Shown: positions 6,613 to 15,451, numbered from the stretch's first letter. The stretch is DNA of 27,137 bases from DAONFI01 sp035403485 (GCA_964536835.1 CAZIAZ010000041.1:1-27137), one strand, 5' to 3'. Numbers and translations are program-made. The notes: a model not told the origin generated them from the sequence alone.

Positions 6613-7640
6613 ATCTGCCTCAATGATTCCAGCATTGTCCAGTTTTCTTCCGGCCGGCCCATGGTTATGCGCAACATGCCGGGCTTTTCAAAGTATCGAA
6701 CAAATATGCCCTTTTCCTTGAGGTTTTCATATTCGGCAGCCGAGTTTCCGTCCGCCGGCGCCGCAAATACGAAATTAGCCATACTTGGGTAAACCCGCCA
6801 TGAACGGGCTTTAAGCTCGGCTGACACATCCTTTCTGGAGTTCAGGATTTTTTGTACGTTCTGGTTTTTCCATTCCTGGTCTTGCAGGGCGATGCGGCCT
6901 ATCTCCAGCGGAAGTACGCCGACGTTGTAGATTTCCTTTGTTTTCCAGAGTTCGCGAAGAATTTCCGGCTGACTGACGGCGAAACCGAGCCGCAGGCCAG
7001 CTAGCGAATAACCCTTCGATAATGTGCGGATGACCAGTACGTTGTCGTATTCTTTCACGAGCGGCACAGCAGTAAAACCTGCAAAGTCGGCATACGCCTC
7101 ATCTATCACCAGCAAGCCGCTGTTGTGCAGGCTGGCAGCCATTTCAGCCAGAACTTCAACACTGACGGCTCCGCCGGTTGGGCTGGCGGGATTGGCTACG
7201 TATGTGACGGCTCCGCCGGCTCTTATCAGATTCTGTACCGGCAGATTGAAATCTTCGTCGAACGGCACGGTTTTAAGGCCGTCGTTTTCTATTATTGCCT
7301 GTGTTTCGTAAAACGGGAACGTGGGCGTCGGTACGACGACAGGCCCGCGGCAGGCACGGGCCAGCATGACCAGCAGATTGTCGCTGCCGTTGCCGATTTG
7401 TACCCAGGCCGGCGGCACATCAAACAGCTCTGCCGCTGTTTCGCAAAATTCTCTGCCGGCTGGGTCGGGATAATTTCGCAAACGTTCCGCGTCGAAACTG
7501 CGCAGAAACTCCGTTATCCGCGGCGACGGCGGATAGGGATTTTCATTGGTATTCAATTTGATTACGCTGTGCAGTTCCCGCGGCTGTTCGCCAGGGACGT
7601 ACGCCTGCATGTCCGATATGTTCTGCTTGATATATTTCAT
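6609..7640 (-). CDS. hisC: Histidinol-phosphate aminotransferase
   Basis: PLP-dependent class I/II aminotransferase that converts imidazole acetol phosphate to histidinol phosphate with glutamate as donor. The N-terminal LNTNENPYPPSP signature is typical of HisC. The PLP lysine is Lys209 in RTLSKGYSLAGLRLGF, and the PLP-ring Asp is in VIDEAYADF. The 343-aa length is normal. It is the first gene of a two-gene operon with hisB. A TATAAT on this strand (7672-7667) lies about 27 nt before the ATG. The Shine-Dalgarno is weak (AAGG, more distant than usual). Other his genes are not nearby. Confidence 0.95.
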   Translation of the reverse strand: MKYIKQNISDMQAYVPGEQPRELHSVIKLNTNENPYPPSPRITEFLRSFDAERLRNYPDPAGREFCETAAELFDVPPAWVQIGNGSDNLLVMLARACRGPVVVPTPTFPFYETQAIIENDGLKTVPFDEDFNLPVQNLIRAGGAVTYVANPASPTGGAVSVEVLAEMAASLHNSGLLVIDEAYADFAGFTAVPLVKEYDNVLVIRTLSKGYSLAGLRLGFAVSQPEILRELWKTKEIYNVGVLPLEIGRIALQDQEWKNQNVQKILNSRKDVSAELKARSWRVYPSMANFVFAAPADGNSAAEYENLKEKGIFVRYFEKPGMLRITMGRPEENWTMLESLRQI

Positions 7641-7666
7641 GATGCTTTCTGCCTTGCAGACATAAG

Positions 7667-7672
7667 ATTATA
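7667..7672 (-). promoter_or_regulatory. Candidate -10 box of hisC-hisB
   Basis: TATAAT reads on the minus strand in an AT-rich stretch upstream of hisC. No convincing -35 is present, so this rests on the -10 and its position only. The rest of the 7641-7829 gap holds no gene that I can support. Confidence 0.4.
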
Positions 7673-7829
7673 AATAAAATAACGAAAATAAAAAATCAGA
7701 AATTGGGAATTAGAGCATGTTAAATTTGAAATTGCGCCTTGTTGCGTCGGGGAAAATTCGAAATATCGCCGAATATGCTTCAGTCTTCTTCCTGGCTGCG
7801 ACCCCAAGCCTGCCCAAAACTGAATTTTG

Positions 7830-9395
7830 TTATCTGACCTTTATCGCCAGCATTGTCAGGTCGTCGTGATTGTACTGTATGCCGGTGAATTTACGCATTT
7901 CCCATACGCAATATTTGTCTATGCCTTCGGCGGAAAGATTCTGGTTGACGGCGCCGAGAAGTGCTTTTTCGACGCGATGTCGGCCGAATTCTTCGCCGTG
8001 GTAGTTAGCCGCCTCGCTCAAGCCGTCGGTATAGGTGAAAAATACGTCGCCGCTTTTGAGGTCGAAAAATTCTTTTGGGTATTCCATGTCCGGCATTATG
8101 CCGATGACGCCGCCTCGTGCTTCGAGATGAAATATCTTGCCGTTGCGCACTACTACCGGCGGCATATGGCCGGCGCAGCAATAGGTCAGACGATTTATCT
8201 TCGTATCCAGAACGCCGTAAAAAATCGTGGCGAAGTCCGAGACCTCCGTGCCTGCACACAGGTCGCGATTGACCTTTTCGAGCACGTCGGTGATTTCGTA
8301 GACGTTCGAAGCGTGCGCTCGCAGCGATGCACGGATGGTCGCCATCAATAATGACGCACGGACGCCTTTGCCCACGACGTCGCATATCACTATGCCGATA
8401 TTTTTTCCCGGCAGTTCCAGAAAATCGTAAAAGTCGCCCGACAGTTCCTGGCAGGGCACGTAGAATGGCGATATGTCATAACCTGCGGCCTGCGGCATTT
8501 TCTGCGGTATCAGCCGCCGCTGTACCACGCGAGCCATGGAAAGCTGCCGCTTTATACGCATGGATTCCTTGACTTCCTTGAAAAGCTGGGCGTCCGCGAT
8601 GACCGCCGCCGCTGCGCCTGCCATCGTTTTTAGCATCTGCCGTTCGAACCAGTCGAATTCATATTTGTAGTCTTTATAAACCCGTAATACGCCGATGGGT
8701 TTATCCTTATATATAAGAGCCACACACAATGCGCTGATAAGGCCTTCCCTGGCGGAGACTTCGGGGTCTTTTACGCGAGGGTCGGTTGTCATGTCTTCGA
8801 CGTAGACGGTTTTCGTCGTTGCAAGTGTCTGCTGGTCGAGAGGACTTTCGGACACTGGCATGGGTGCCTTATCCAGGTATTGCGGATTGATGCAATGCAG
8901 GGCGCGTATTATGAGATTCTGGCCGTCAGGGCTGAGCAGCCGTATCGCGCAAGCCTTGGCGTTGAGCGCCTCCACGATTTTCTGCGTGACGAGATTGAGC
9001 GTTTCCTGAAGATTGCCGCCGCTGGTGATGTTGGCCATCACGCGGTTTATGGTCATAATCTGTCGGATTCGCGCGCGACGTAACGTGGTCTCGCGGCAGA
9101 ATCGGATGAGAACGTTAGCCATAAGCTTGAGCAGTTTTATGCGAAACGATTCCAGCGCGACATCCAATTTGTCCGTATCCGCCGGCTGGTACATGCGGAG
9201 ATATCCGATTATTTCGCCTTCATACTTTATACTGGTCTGCGCAAAAAGTTCATGTGATGGAGTGATACGGTTATTGACAAATACCGCCGTTCCGTCAGCA
9301 CTGCATATTGCTATTGGATAGCCGGCTACTGCGCCGAATGCCAACTGTAATTGGCTGAGAGTTTTTTTATCGATATATTCAGTTAAGCTAAACAT
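7830..9395 (-). CDS. PocR-GAF-PP2C (SpoIIE/RsbU-type) serine phosphatase
   Basis: A cytoplasmic sensor phosphatase of the partner-switching type, probably acting on an anti-sigma-factor antagonist (STAS) protein. From the start chosen here, residues 1-110 resemble a PocR ligand-binding domain (LTEYIDKKTLSQLQLAFGAV). Residues about 120-285 are a GAF domain and about 300-521 the PP2C domain. PP2C metal-binding motifs are complete: SGDFYDF, CDVVGKG, YTDGLSEA and HDDLT. I chose the ATG at 9395 because AGGA precedes it by 7 nt and the PocR domain begins at once. The frame stays open to an ATG at 9551, with another at 9494, adding up to 52 residues without recognisable domain. It is divergent from the rhamnose isomerase gene. 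No STAS or anti-sigma gene is adjacent. The ligand is unknown. Confidence 0.88.
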   Translation of the reverse strand: MFSLTEYIDKKTLSQLQLAFGAVAGYPIAICSADGTAVFVNNRITPSHELFAQTSIKYEGEIIGYLRMYQPADTDKLDVALESFRIKLLKLMANVLIRFCRETTLRRARIRQIMTINRVMANITSGGNLQETLNLVTQKIVEALNAKACAIRLLSPDGQNLIIRALHCINPQYLDKAPMPVSESPLDQQTLATTKTVYVEDMTTDPRVKDPEVSAREGLISALCVALIYKDKPIGVLRVYKDYKYEFDWFERQMLKTMAGAAAAVIADAQLFKEVKESMRIKRQLSMARVVQRRLIPQKMPQAAGYDISPFYVPCQELSGDFYDFLELPGKNIGIVICDVVGKGVRASLLMATIRASLRAHASNVYEITDVLEKVNRDLCAGTEVSDFATIFYGVLDTKINRLTYCCAGHMPPVVVRNGKIFHLEARGGVIGIMPDMEYPKEFFDLKSGDVFFTYTDGLSEAANYHGEEFGRHRVEKALLGAVNQNLSAEGIDKYCVWEMRKFTGIQYNHDDLTMLAIKVR

Positions 9396-9600
9396 TCCGT
9401 TTTCCTGTCCGACGGTTGTGCCGAGCATGGCCCACCGTAGGAGCAACTTTATCTTTCGTCCTTGAACCTGACTATATTCTAGGGATGCGGACATGGTTGG
9501 CAAGTTCCTCTGTAAAAAAATATTTTTTGAGTTCCAGTTTTCATCTGCCATATTCCCATGAAATCATGCAAATAGCGTTTGTATTCCGTTAAAAAAGCGT

Positions 9601-9606
9601 TATAAT
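9601..9606 (+). promoter_or_regulatory. Candidate -10 box of the rhamnose isomerase gene
   Basis: A perfect TATAAT has a weak TTGTAT -35 (9579-9584) 16 bp upstream. It implies a leader of about 120 nt before the ATG at 9731. The leader contains a hairpin, GCCGG (9646-9650) with CCGGC (9667-9671), followed by TTTT. This could be a weak attenuator, though the stem is only 5 bp. Confidence 0.45.
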
Positions 9607-9730
9607 TCCGAACGCCCTGCACCAATAAATTTTTTTATAGGGATTGCCGGTGTGGATTGTGCATGTCCGGCTTTTGAGAAGGCGGAATGACGCAAATCAC
9701 TGTGTAATCGAATATTACAGGAGATTGTCC

Positions 9731-10936
9731 ATGGCGAAAGTATCTTCAGCGTCGGCTGAGCATATCATCGGGAGGCTGGAACGGTTTAAGGTGGAAATTC
9801 CTTCGTGGGGATTTTCGCAGACCGGCACGCGGTTTGGCAAATTTCTCCAGGACGCCGCCGCCGTCGATATGGACGACAAACTTGCCGACGCCGGCCAGGT
9901 TAACAAATATACCGGTATGACTCCGACGGTGGCTGTTCACGTACTTTGGGATTTCCCGAACGGCTATGACCGGCAGGTCGTTAAAATTGCGGAAAAATAC
10001 GGCGTAAAGATTGGTGCGATTAATCCCAATGTGTTTCAGGACCAGTGCTACAAGTACGGTTCGATAACCAATCGTGATGCTAAAATCCGCAAGCGTGCTA
10101 CCGGCCACATCATCGATTCTATTGAGATTGGCAAGAAGACCGGCAGTGAATACGTTTCGCTGTGGTTTGCCGACGGTGCGAACTATCCGGGGCAGGCCGA
10201 TATCCGCCAGCGTAAGGCATGGGCTACCAAGTCGCTGCAGGATGCCCACAAAACGCTCGGCAGAAATCAGATAATGCTGCTGGAATACAAACCTTTTGAG
10301 CCGGCGACGTATTTTACTGATTTCTGCGATTGGGGGGCCAGCTATATTTTTGCCAAAAATGCCGGCAAAAACGCCAAAGTCCTCGTCGACCTCGGCCATC
10401 ACCTGCTGGGCCAGAATATCGAACAGATAGTCGCATGGCTGATAGACGAGAAAATGCTCGGCGGTTTTCACTTCAACGACCGTAAATATGCCGACGATGA
10501 CCTTACCACCGCTTCGATTGACCCGTATCAGGTGTTTAGAATTTTCAATGAGATTGTCAACGAAGAATGGCTGACCGGCAAAGACATCAAACTTGCGTGG
10601 ATGGTTGACCAGTCACACAATATCAAGCCGAAAATTCAGGCTCAGATTCAGACTGTCATGGCAATACAGGAACTGTTCGCCAAGGCATTGCTGGTTGACC
10701 GCAAGGCTCTGGCGGCGGCACAGGCGGCTGAGGACGTAATCGGCGCAGAAACTGTTTTGCGGGATGCGTTTACGGCTGACGTTTCAGGGATTTTGAAGGC
10801 TGTCCGCAAAAACCTCGGTGTGCCGGCGAACCCGCTCAAAGCCTTCCGCGATAGCGGCTATGAAGAAAAAGCCGCCAAAACGCGAATTCAGAAACGTAAA
10901 GACCTCGGCATTAATGAAGGCGGGGCTTTCGCGTAA
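9731..10936 (+). CDS. L-rhamnose isomerase (RhaI-type TIM barrel)
   Basis: Predicted to interconvert L-rhamnose and L-rhamnulose, the first step of rhamnose catabolism. The 401-aa protein matches the Pseudomonas stutzeri/Streptomyces type of rhamnose isomerase rather than enteric RhaA. Recognisable blocks are EYKPFEPATYFTDFCDWG in the middle and VDLGHHLLGQN followed by GGFHFNDRKYADDDL, which carry the metal-binding Glu, Asp and His residues of this fold. The start is fixed by AGGAGA (9718-9723) 7 nt before the ATG; the open frame upstream is leader sequence. It is a single-gene unit ended by a strong terminator. The nearby AraC regulator and GH106-like enzyme support a rhamnoside pathway, but kinase (RhaB) and aldolase (RhaD) genes are not in the window. 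Related sugar isomerases cannot be excluded. Confidence 0.85.
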   Translation: MAKVSSASAEHIIGRLERFKVEIPSWGFSQTGTRFGKFLQDAAAVDMDDKLADAGQVNKYTGMTPTVAVHVLWDFPNGYDRQVVKIAEKYGVKIGAINPNVFQDQCYKYGSITNRDAKIRKRATGHIIDSIEIGKKTGSEYVSLWFADGANYPGQADIRQRKAWATKSLQDAHKTLGRNQIMLLEYKPFEPATYFTDFCDWGASYIFAKNAGKNAKVLVDLGHHLLGQNIEQIVAWLIDEKMLGGFHFNDRKYADDDLTTASIDPYQVFRIFNEIVNEEWLTGKDIKLAWMVDQSHNIKPKIQAQIQTVMAIQELFAKALLVDRKALAAAQAAEDVIGAETVLRDAFTADVSGILKAVRKNLGVPANPLKAFRDSGYEEKAAKTRIQKRKDLGINEGGAFA

Positions 10937-10959
10937 TTTGATTTTTGTGAGAACAGAAC

Positions 10960-10994
10960 AAGAGCGACCAACTAAAATTGGCCGCTCTTTTTTT
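10960..10994 (+). terminator. Intrinsic terminator of the rhamnose isomerase gene
   Basis: The stem AAGAGCGaCCAA (10960-10971) pairs with TTGGcCGCTCTT (10978-10989), with one mismatch and a short loop. It is followed by a run of T to 10994. It lies 23 bp after the stop codon. Confidence 0.93.
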
Positions 10995-11242
10995 GTAGAA
11001 CCTGTCCATCAAACATGCCTGCCGCAAACAGCAGCAAACGCAAAGTCAGGTTTAGAGTGGTTCTCTAAAGAATTTTCTTTTTGAGCGTCAGCGAAAGTTT
11101 TCCTGCTAAGGACGTCGAAGCAGGCAACCTGCATGGTTTCCGATGCAGACGGACAATAGCAGGGAAACTTGCAGCAAGCTTCAAAAGGAAAATAATTTTG
11201 AGAACCGCTCTAATATGCTCTGGTGAAAATTTTTATGGCGTT
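10995..11242. other. Gene-free region holding a 165-bp foldback element
   Basis: The stretch between the isomerase stop and the araC 3' end is about 306 bp (10937-11242). It contains the terminator at 10960-10994 and the long inverted-repeat element at 11051-11214. I see no open frame with a ribosome binding site. Confidence 0.7.
11051..11214. repeat. 165-bp foldback element (repeat B)
   Basis: The outer arms 11051-11086 and 11178-11214 are inverted repeats with about 81% identity (TTAGAGtGGTTCTC against TTAGAGcGGTTCTC at the tips). A second inner pair, 11095-11108 with 11157-11170, matches 13 of 14. The centre can form GCAGG-CAA-CCTGC (11120-11132) or, in competition, TGCAT/ATGCA (11130-11134 and 11143-11147). 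As RNA or single-stranded DNA it would fold into one long hairpin. A related arm at 5893 suggests a dispersed family. It could be a MITE-like or REP-like element, or a structured RNA. It has no coding capacity. Confidence 0.7.
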
Positions 11243-12100
11243 TCATTTTAACAGTGCCTGCATTGCACGATAGCGAGCCGGACTTATACGTATTATCTTT
11301 TTGAATTGGCGGCAGAAATAGTTGCCGTCGGAAAAGCCTACGTCGAACGCGATTTTAGTTACCGGTTTGTCGGTTTCTGTCAACAGGCGGCAGGCACGGC
11401 TTATCCGGTAATGGAGAAGATAATCCACAGGCGTTGTGCCGGTTGCCCGCCGGAAAATTCTCAACAGATTCCGTGATGAAATTTTGGCGATATCGGATAG
11501 TTGAGCCAGCGAAATTTCGTCCGCATAGTTTTTTTCGATGTATTCCATTACTGCGTCTGTCTGTAAGACGGAAACCGACGTCGGAGCGTCGCTTTTGTAG
11601 CATGTCGAAAGAAATCCTGCTATCTCAAGCAGCAAGCCGGCGGCTATCAGATTGTTGCCGCTGCTTTTTATAGCCGGCATCTGCTTCTGTATGCTGGAAA
11701 GGAGCGACTGTACCTTTTTCAGTTCGCTGTCGCTGAGTTGCATATGACTGGTGTCTCTGTGCCTGTCGCTCTGAAAAAGGAAATAAAAACCCTGTTTTTT
11801 GGGTATTTCCGCAGTAAGACGGTCGAACCACGACAAATCGAACAATATGTTCATGATACACAACGAACGTGTCTGACGGTAGCCGTGCGGATGCGACGGC
11901 TGAATGACGAAGACATCTCCACGGCGTATTGGATATTCCTCATCCTGCGTGTAGTGCAGACCTCGGCCGGAAGTGGTAATGACCAGTTCCATGAATTCAT
12001 GTGTATGAAGGCCGATATCATTCTGGCGCCTTTGGAGGCTCAGAGCCATGGGGAATTCATGGGAGAAGTAATTATTGGATTTGTAACTGGATGAAGGCAT
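11243..12100 (-). CDS. AraC-family transcriptional regulator (cupin + HTH)
   Basis: A 285-aa one-component regulator. Residues 1-140 form a cupin-like sugar-binding domain, with the HTHEFMELV start and a GDVFVIQPSHPHGYR strand. Residues about 185-285 hold two helix-turn-helix motifs, including ISLAQLSDIAKISSRNLLRIF and the family signature KIAFDVGFSDGNYFCRQFKK. This layout is like RhaS/RhaR. It is divergent from the GH106-like gene with 91 bp between the starts, so it probably controls that gene and perhaps the rhamnose isomerase gene. It has no clear Shine-Dalgarno; the ATG at 12100 follows a TATATC-like box very closely. The effector sugar is presumed to be rhamnose, from context only. Confidence 0.9.
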   Translation of the reverse strand: MPSSSYKSNNYFSHEFPMALSLQRRQNDIGLHTHEFMELVITTSGRGLHYTQDEEYPIRRGDVFVIQPSHPHGYRQTRSLCIMNILFDLSWFDRLTAEIPKKQGFYFLFQSDRHRDTSHMQLSDSELKKVQSLLSSIQKQMPAIKSSGNNLIAAGLLLEIAGFLSTCYKSDAPTSVSVLQTDAVMEYIEKNYADEISLAQLSDIAKISSRNLLRIFRRATGTTPVDYLLHYRISRACRLLTETDKPVTKIAFDVGFSDGNYFCRQFKKIIRISPARYRAMQALLK

Positions 12101-12191
12101 GGCGATATAATGCTATAAATTGTCGAAATAATCAAGGCTTTTCCCCTAAAAACACTGTACACTGTGGCGATACTTTTTGGAGTGTACCAAT
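12101..12191. promoter_or_regulatory. araC / GH106 divergent control region
   Basis: On the plus strand TATAAT (12106-12111) has a TTGTAA (12081-12086, inside the araC coding start) 19 bp upstream. A tandem direct repeat, ACACTGT at 12152-12158 and again at 12159-12165, lies 14 bp ahead of the GH106 Shine-Dalgarno. AraC proteins often bind direct repeats, so this is a candidate operator. GGAG (12179-12182) serves the ATG at 12192. Confidence 0.45.
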
Positions 12192-15100
12192 ATGCTTGAC
12201 GAAATGATTAGGGATTTTTCCGAGGCAGGCTGCGAGTATCGCGCCAAACCTTTCTGGGCGTGGAACGGCAAAATGTTGCCGGAAGAGCTGCGCAGGCAGA
12301 TAAAGATAATGAAACGTATGGGGTTGGGCGGTTTTTTCATGCATTCTCGCGTCGGCCTTGATACGCAGTATCTCGGCGACGAATGGTTTGAATGCGTGGA
12401 GGCTTGTGTCGACGAAGCGAAAAAACTCGACATGCAGGCTTGGTTGTACGATGAAGATCGTTGGCCGAGCGGAGCCGCCGGCGGACTTGTTACGAAAAAT
12501 CCGGAACACCGGCATAAATATCTGTCTGTTGAAATATTTGACGGACCGACTGACGTCAAAAATGAAAATGGTTTCATGGCGGTGTTTGTCGCAAAACTCA
12601 AAGGCGCCAAGGCATCCGACGTCAAACGGCGGCAGTGCGGCTCGATAACGCCCGCAGCCGGCGAAAAAATCCTGGTCTTTCGCCAAAAAACGTCCGACTG
12701 CTCATCGTGGTATAATGGTTATTCCTATCTGGACGTGATGAGCGAAGAGGCGGTGGCGGCATTCATTGAGAGTACGCACGAAAAATATCTCGAAAATTGT
12801 GGCGATGATTTCGGCAAGGCGATTCCGGGCATATTCATGGATGAGCCGAATCATGGGCCGTATTTCGCCAGAATTCAGGAAATTGGCAATGTCGACGGCG
12901 TGCCGTGGACGCCGAAATTGCCGGAAATTTTCAAAGCCCGCTACGGCTACGATATTTTGGACAGGATTGTCGAGGTTTTCTTCGATGTCACGGATTTGGA
13001 CGAGCAGGGCATTACGCCGGCACGCCACGATTATCACGACTGCACGACGTATCTTTTCTGTACGGCGTTCGGCCGACAGCTGTATGAATGGTGCGAGAAG
13101 CATGGGATTGATTTGACCGGCCATGTGCTGTTTGAGGATACGCTTTATCACCAGTCGCAGGTGGTCGGAAGTTGTCTGCGTTTTTATGAATATATGCAGA
13201 CGCCGGGCATTGATCTGCTGACGCAGCATTGGACCATATTCGAAACTGCCCGGCAGGTTACGTCGGCTGCGCATCAGTTCAATCGCAAAAGACGGCTGAC
13301 GGAGACGTATGGCTGTACCGGTTGGGATTTTGAATTTGCCGGCCACAAGGCCTTGGGCGACTGGCAGGCGGCCATGGGCATAAATCTGAGATGTCCGCAT
13401 CTGTCATGGTATACCATGCTCGGCGAGGCTAAGCGTGATTATCCAGCCAGCATTTTCTACCAGTCGCCGTGGTGGCAGCAGTATGTTGCCATCGAGGAGT
13501 ATTTCGCCAGGATAAACGCAGCCATGTCCGGCGGCTGTGAGTGTCGGGACGTGCTTGTGATTCATCCGGTCGAAAGCGCGTGGATGTGCGTGCGGCATGG
13601 CTGGAATGTTGAGCCGGAAAAATATGGCGACGTTTCACACAATCTTGACGTGGAATTCAAAAAACTCACCCGCTCCCTTGATGCCGCCAATGTCGAATTT
13701 GATTTCGGCGACGAGGAAATGATGTCCCGCCTGACGAAAATTTCCGACGGCCGGATAACGGTTGCACATGCGTCATATAAAGCGGTTATCGTGCCGCAGA
13801 TGATAACCATCCGCAGCACTACCCTGGAATTGTTACGAAAATTCCGTGCTGCCGGCGGAACGGTCATTTTCACCGGCGATGCGCCGCAATATGTTGACGC
13901 GGTGCGGAGTGATGCGGCGGCTGAATTTGCAGGGTCGTGCGTCATGCTTGACGCCTCTATGAAAAATATTGAACAGGTCGCCGGCGGATATAGGATAGTT
14001 TCGATATTCGATGATAGAGGGAATGAAATTCCGGATGCGTTGCACCTGCTTCGCGAAGATGACGAAGCGTTTTACCTTTTTATTTGTAATACGGCAGCCG
14101 ATTACGTACCCGATGCAAAAGGCGATTGCGAAATGAGCCGCCTGAAGGTTGTTGAACGTAAACGTGGATATGAGTCGGTGGCCGTGAAAGGTTTTTCAGC
14201 GTGCAAAGGCAAGCCGGTTGAACTTAATCCGCTTGACGGCACAATGACGTTTGCCGATGCGAAGAAATGCGGCGACGGATGGACGATAAACACTTCGTTG
14301 CCGGCGCTGGCTAGCCGGTTATTCGTGATTCCTAAGGAAAAGAAATCGCGATTAGCCGCCAAAACAGTCAAGCCGCTCAAAAATATTTCATCACGAAAAA
14401 TTGGCGGCAAAAAGTGGGATTACGTGCTTTCGGAAAATAACGTCCTTGTACTTGATATGCCCAAGTTCCGCATAAACGGTGAAAAATGGCAAAAGCCGCT
14501 TGAAATACTCCAGATTGACCGCAAGGTACGCACCGCCATGAATATCAACTCCCGCGGCGGGGAGATGGTGCAACCGTGGGTACGGACAAAAAATCCAAAT
14601 CCGACGTCGAAGCATGTTGAACTTGAATATGAATTTGACATAAAAACATTGCCGTCCGGTGAACTGAGCTTCGCTATTGAGATGCCGTCGCTTTATAAGG
14701 TCTTTGTCAACGATATCGAGCTTGACCGCACCTGCGAGAGCGGCTGGTGGGTTGATTTGTCACTCAGACGGCTGCCTGTCGATCCGACGATGTTGCATAT
14801 TGGGAAAAACGTCATACGGCTGGAAACGGACTACAATGAAAATCATCCGGGATTTGAGTGTGTTTATCTGCTGGGTAATTTCGGCGTTGTCGTAAAAGGT
14901 TGCAGAACGACCATGACTTCTCTGCCCGAACGACTTGATTTGGGTACGTGGACTAAGCAGGGGCTGCCGTTCTATTCCGGCAATGTCGGATATCATACGA
15001 TGGTTAAAAAACCGTCAGCAGGCAAGAGAGCGTTCATTAAAATCGGCAGATATTGCGGCGTGGCGGTTGAAGTGTTGGTTAACGGCTGTTCTGCCGGCGT

Positions 15101-15344
15101 GGTAGGATGGGGTGCCGGCGATGAGGCTGAGATTACCAAATTGCTGAATATGCCGCAAAACGAAGTGACAGTTAAAATTCTTGGCCATCGTCGCAACAGC
15201 CACGGGCCGCTCCATCTCGGCAAGGATGTCATTGGAATAGGCCCCTATGCATTCGTTCCAGGTGGCGGAATCGAATGGAGCGATGACTACGTGCTGAAAG
15301 ACATAGGCATGCTTGAACAGCCGACTCTTAAAATATGTGAGTGA
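12192..15344 (+). CDS. GH106-like alpha-L-rhamnosidase
   Basis: A large glycoside hydrolase of 1050 aa. The N-terminal block is characteristic of the GH106/rhamnosidase-like group: KPFWAWNGKMLPEELRRQI and GLGGFFMHSRVGL near residues 20-55, then AWLYDEDRWPSGAAGG near 85-100. An acidic pair in GIFMDEPNHGPY and HLSWYTMLGEAKRDYP also fit the catalytic barrel. The C-terminal third, with beta-sandwich-like sequence (ELEYEFDIKTLPSGELSF), probably carries galactose-binding-like domains. No signal peptide is visible, so it may act in the cytoplasm on imported oligosaccharides. The ATG at 12192 has GGAG 9 nt upstream; an in-frame TTG at 12177 would overlap that site and is rejected. Rhamnose specificity leans on the neighbouring isomerase; another deoxy-sugar is possible. 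Confidence 0.78.
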   Translation: MLDEMIRDFSEAGCEYRAKPFWAWNGKMLPEELRRQIKIMKRMGLGGFFMHSRVGLDTQYLGDEWFECVEACVDEAKKLDMQAWLYDEDRWPSGAAGGLVTKNPEHRHKYLSVEIFDGPTDVKNENGFMAVFVAKLKGAKASDVKRRQCGSITPAAGEKILVFRQKTSDCSSWYNGYSYLDVMSEEAVAAFIESTHEKYLENCGDDFGKAIPGIFMDEPNHGPYFARIQEIGNVDGVPWTPKLPEIFKARYGYDILDRIVEVFFDVTDLDEQGITPARHDYHDCTTYLFCTAFGRQLYEWCEKHGIDLTGHVLFEDTLYHQSQVVGSCLRFYEYMQTPGIDLLTQHWTIFETARQVTSAAHQFNRKRRLTETYGCTGWDFEFAGHKALGDWQAAMGINLRCPHLSWYTMLGEAKRDYPASIFYQSPWWQQYVAIEEYFARINAAMSGGCECRDVLVIHPVESAWMCVRHGWNVEPEKYGDVSHNLDVEFKKLTRSLDAANVEFDFGDEEMMSRLTKISDGRITVAHASYKAVIVPQMITIRSTTLELLRKFRAAGGTVIFTGDAPQYVDAVRSDAAAEFAGSCVMLDASMKNIEQVAGGYRIVSIFDDRGNEIPDALHLLREDDEAFYLFICNTAADYVPDAKGDCEMSRLKVVERKRGYESVAVKGFSACKGKPVELNPLDGTMTFADAKKCGDGWTINTSLPALASRLFVIPKEKKSRLAAKTVKPLKNISSRKIGGKKWDYVLSENNVLVLDMPKFRINGEKWQKPLEILQIDRKVRTAMNINSRGGEMVQPWVRTKNPNPTSKHVELEYEFDIKTLPSGELSFAIEMPSLYKVFVNDIELDRTCESGWWVDLSLRRLPVDPTMLHIGKNVIRLETDYNENHPGFECVYLLGNFGVVVKGCRTTMTSLPERLDLGTWTKQGLPFYSGNVGYHTMVKKPSAGKRAFIKIGRYCGVAVEVLVNGCSAGVVGWGAGDEAEITKLLNMPQNEVTVKILGHRRNSHGPLHLGKDVIGIGPYAFVPGGGIEWSDDYVLKDIGMLEQPTLKICE

Positions 15345-15372
15345 TTTTTATTTACATGGTACATTATTTCAG

Positions 15373-15406
15373 GGCAGTGCGTTTGAACGACGCACTGTCT
15401 TTTTTT
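15373..15406 (+). terminator. Intrinsic terminator after the GH106-like gene
   Basis: GGCAGTGCGT (15373-15382) pairs with ACGCACTGTC (15390-15399) around a short loop, with one G-T pair. A run of T follows. It is 28 bp past the stop codon and separates this gene from the gad operon. Confidence 0.93.
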
Positions 15407-15445
15407 ATATTTGCTGCAATGCGGCAAGACAAAATCGGGAAAAAT

Positions 15446-15451
15446 TATAAT
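15446..15451 (+). promoter_or_regulatory. Candidate -10 box of the gad operon
   Basis: TATAAT lies in a very AT-rich 110-bp stretch between the terminator and the leader ORF. Other TATA-like sequences are nearby (for example TTATAG near 15475), and no good -35 is seen, so the exact promoter is uncertain. Confidence 0.35.

Noticed and set aside
7709..7730. TTAGAGCATGTT as another copy of the foldback arm
   Set aside because: Only seven or eight bases match the arm tip, and the following sequence does not align. This is not enough in AT-rich intergenic DNA.
11114..11134. Resemblance to the CAGGAGACCTGC-type box of cobalamin riboswitches
   Set aside because: Only a small GCAGG-CAA-CCTGC hairpin is shared. 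The other conserved cobalamin riboswitch boxes are missing and no B12 gene lies downstream.
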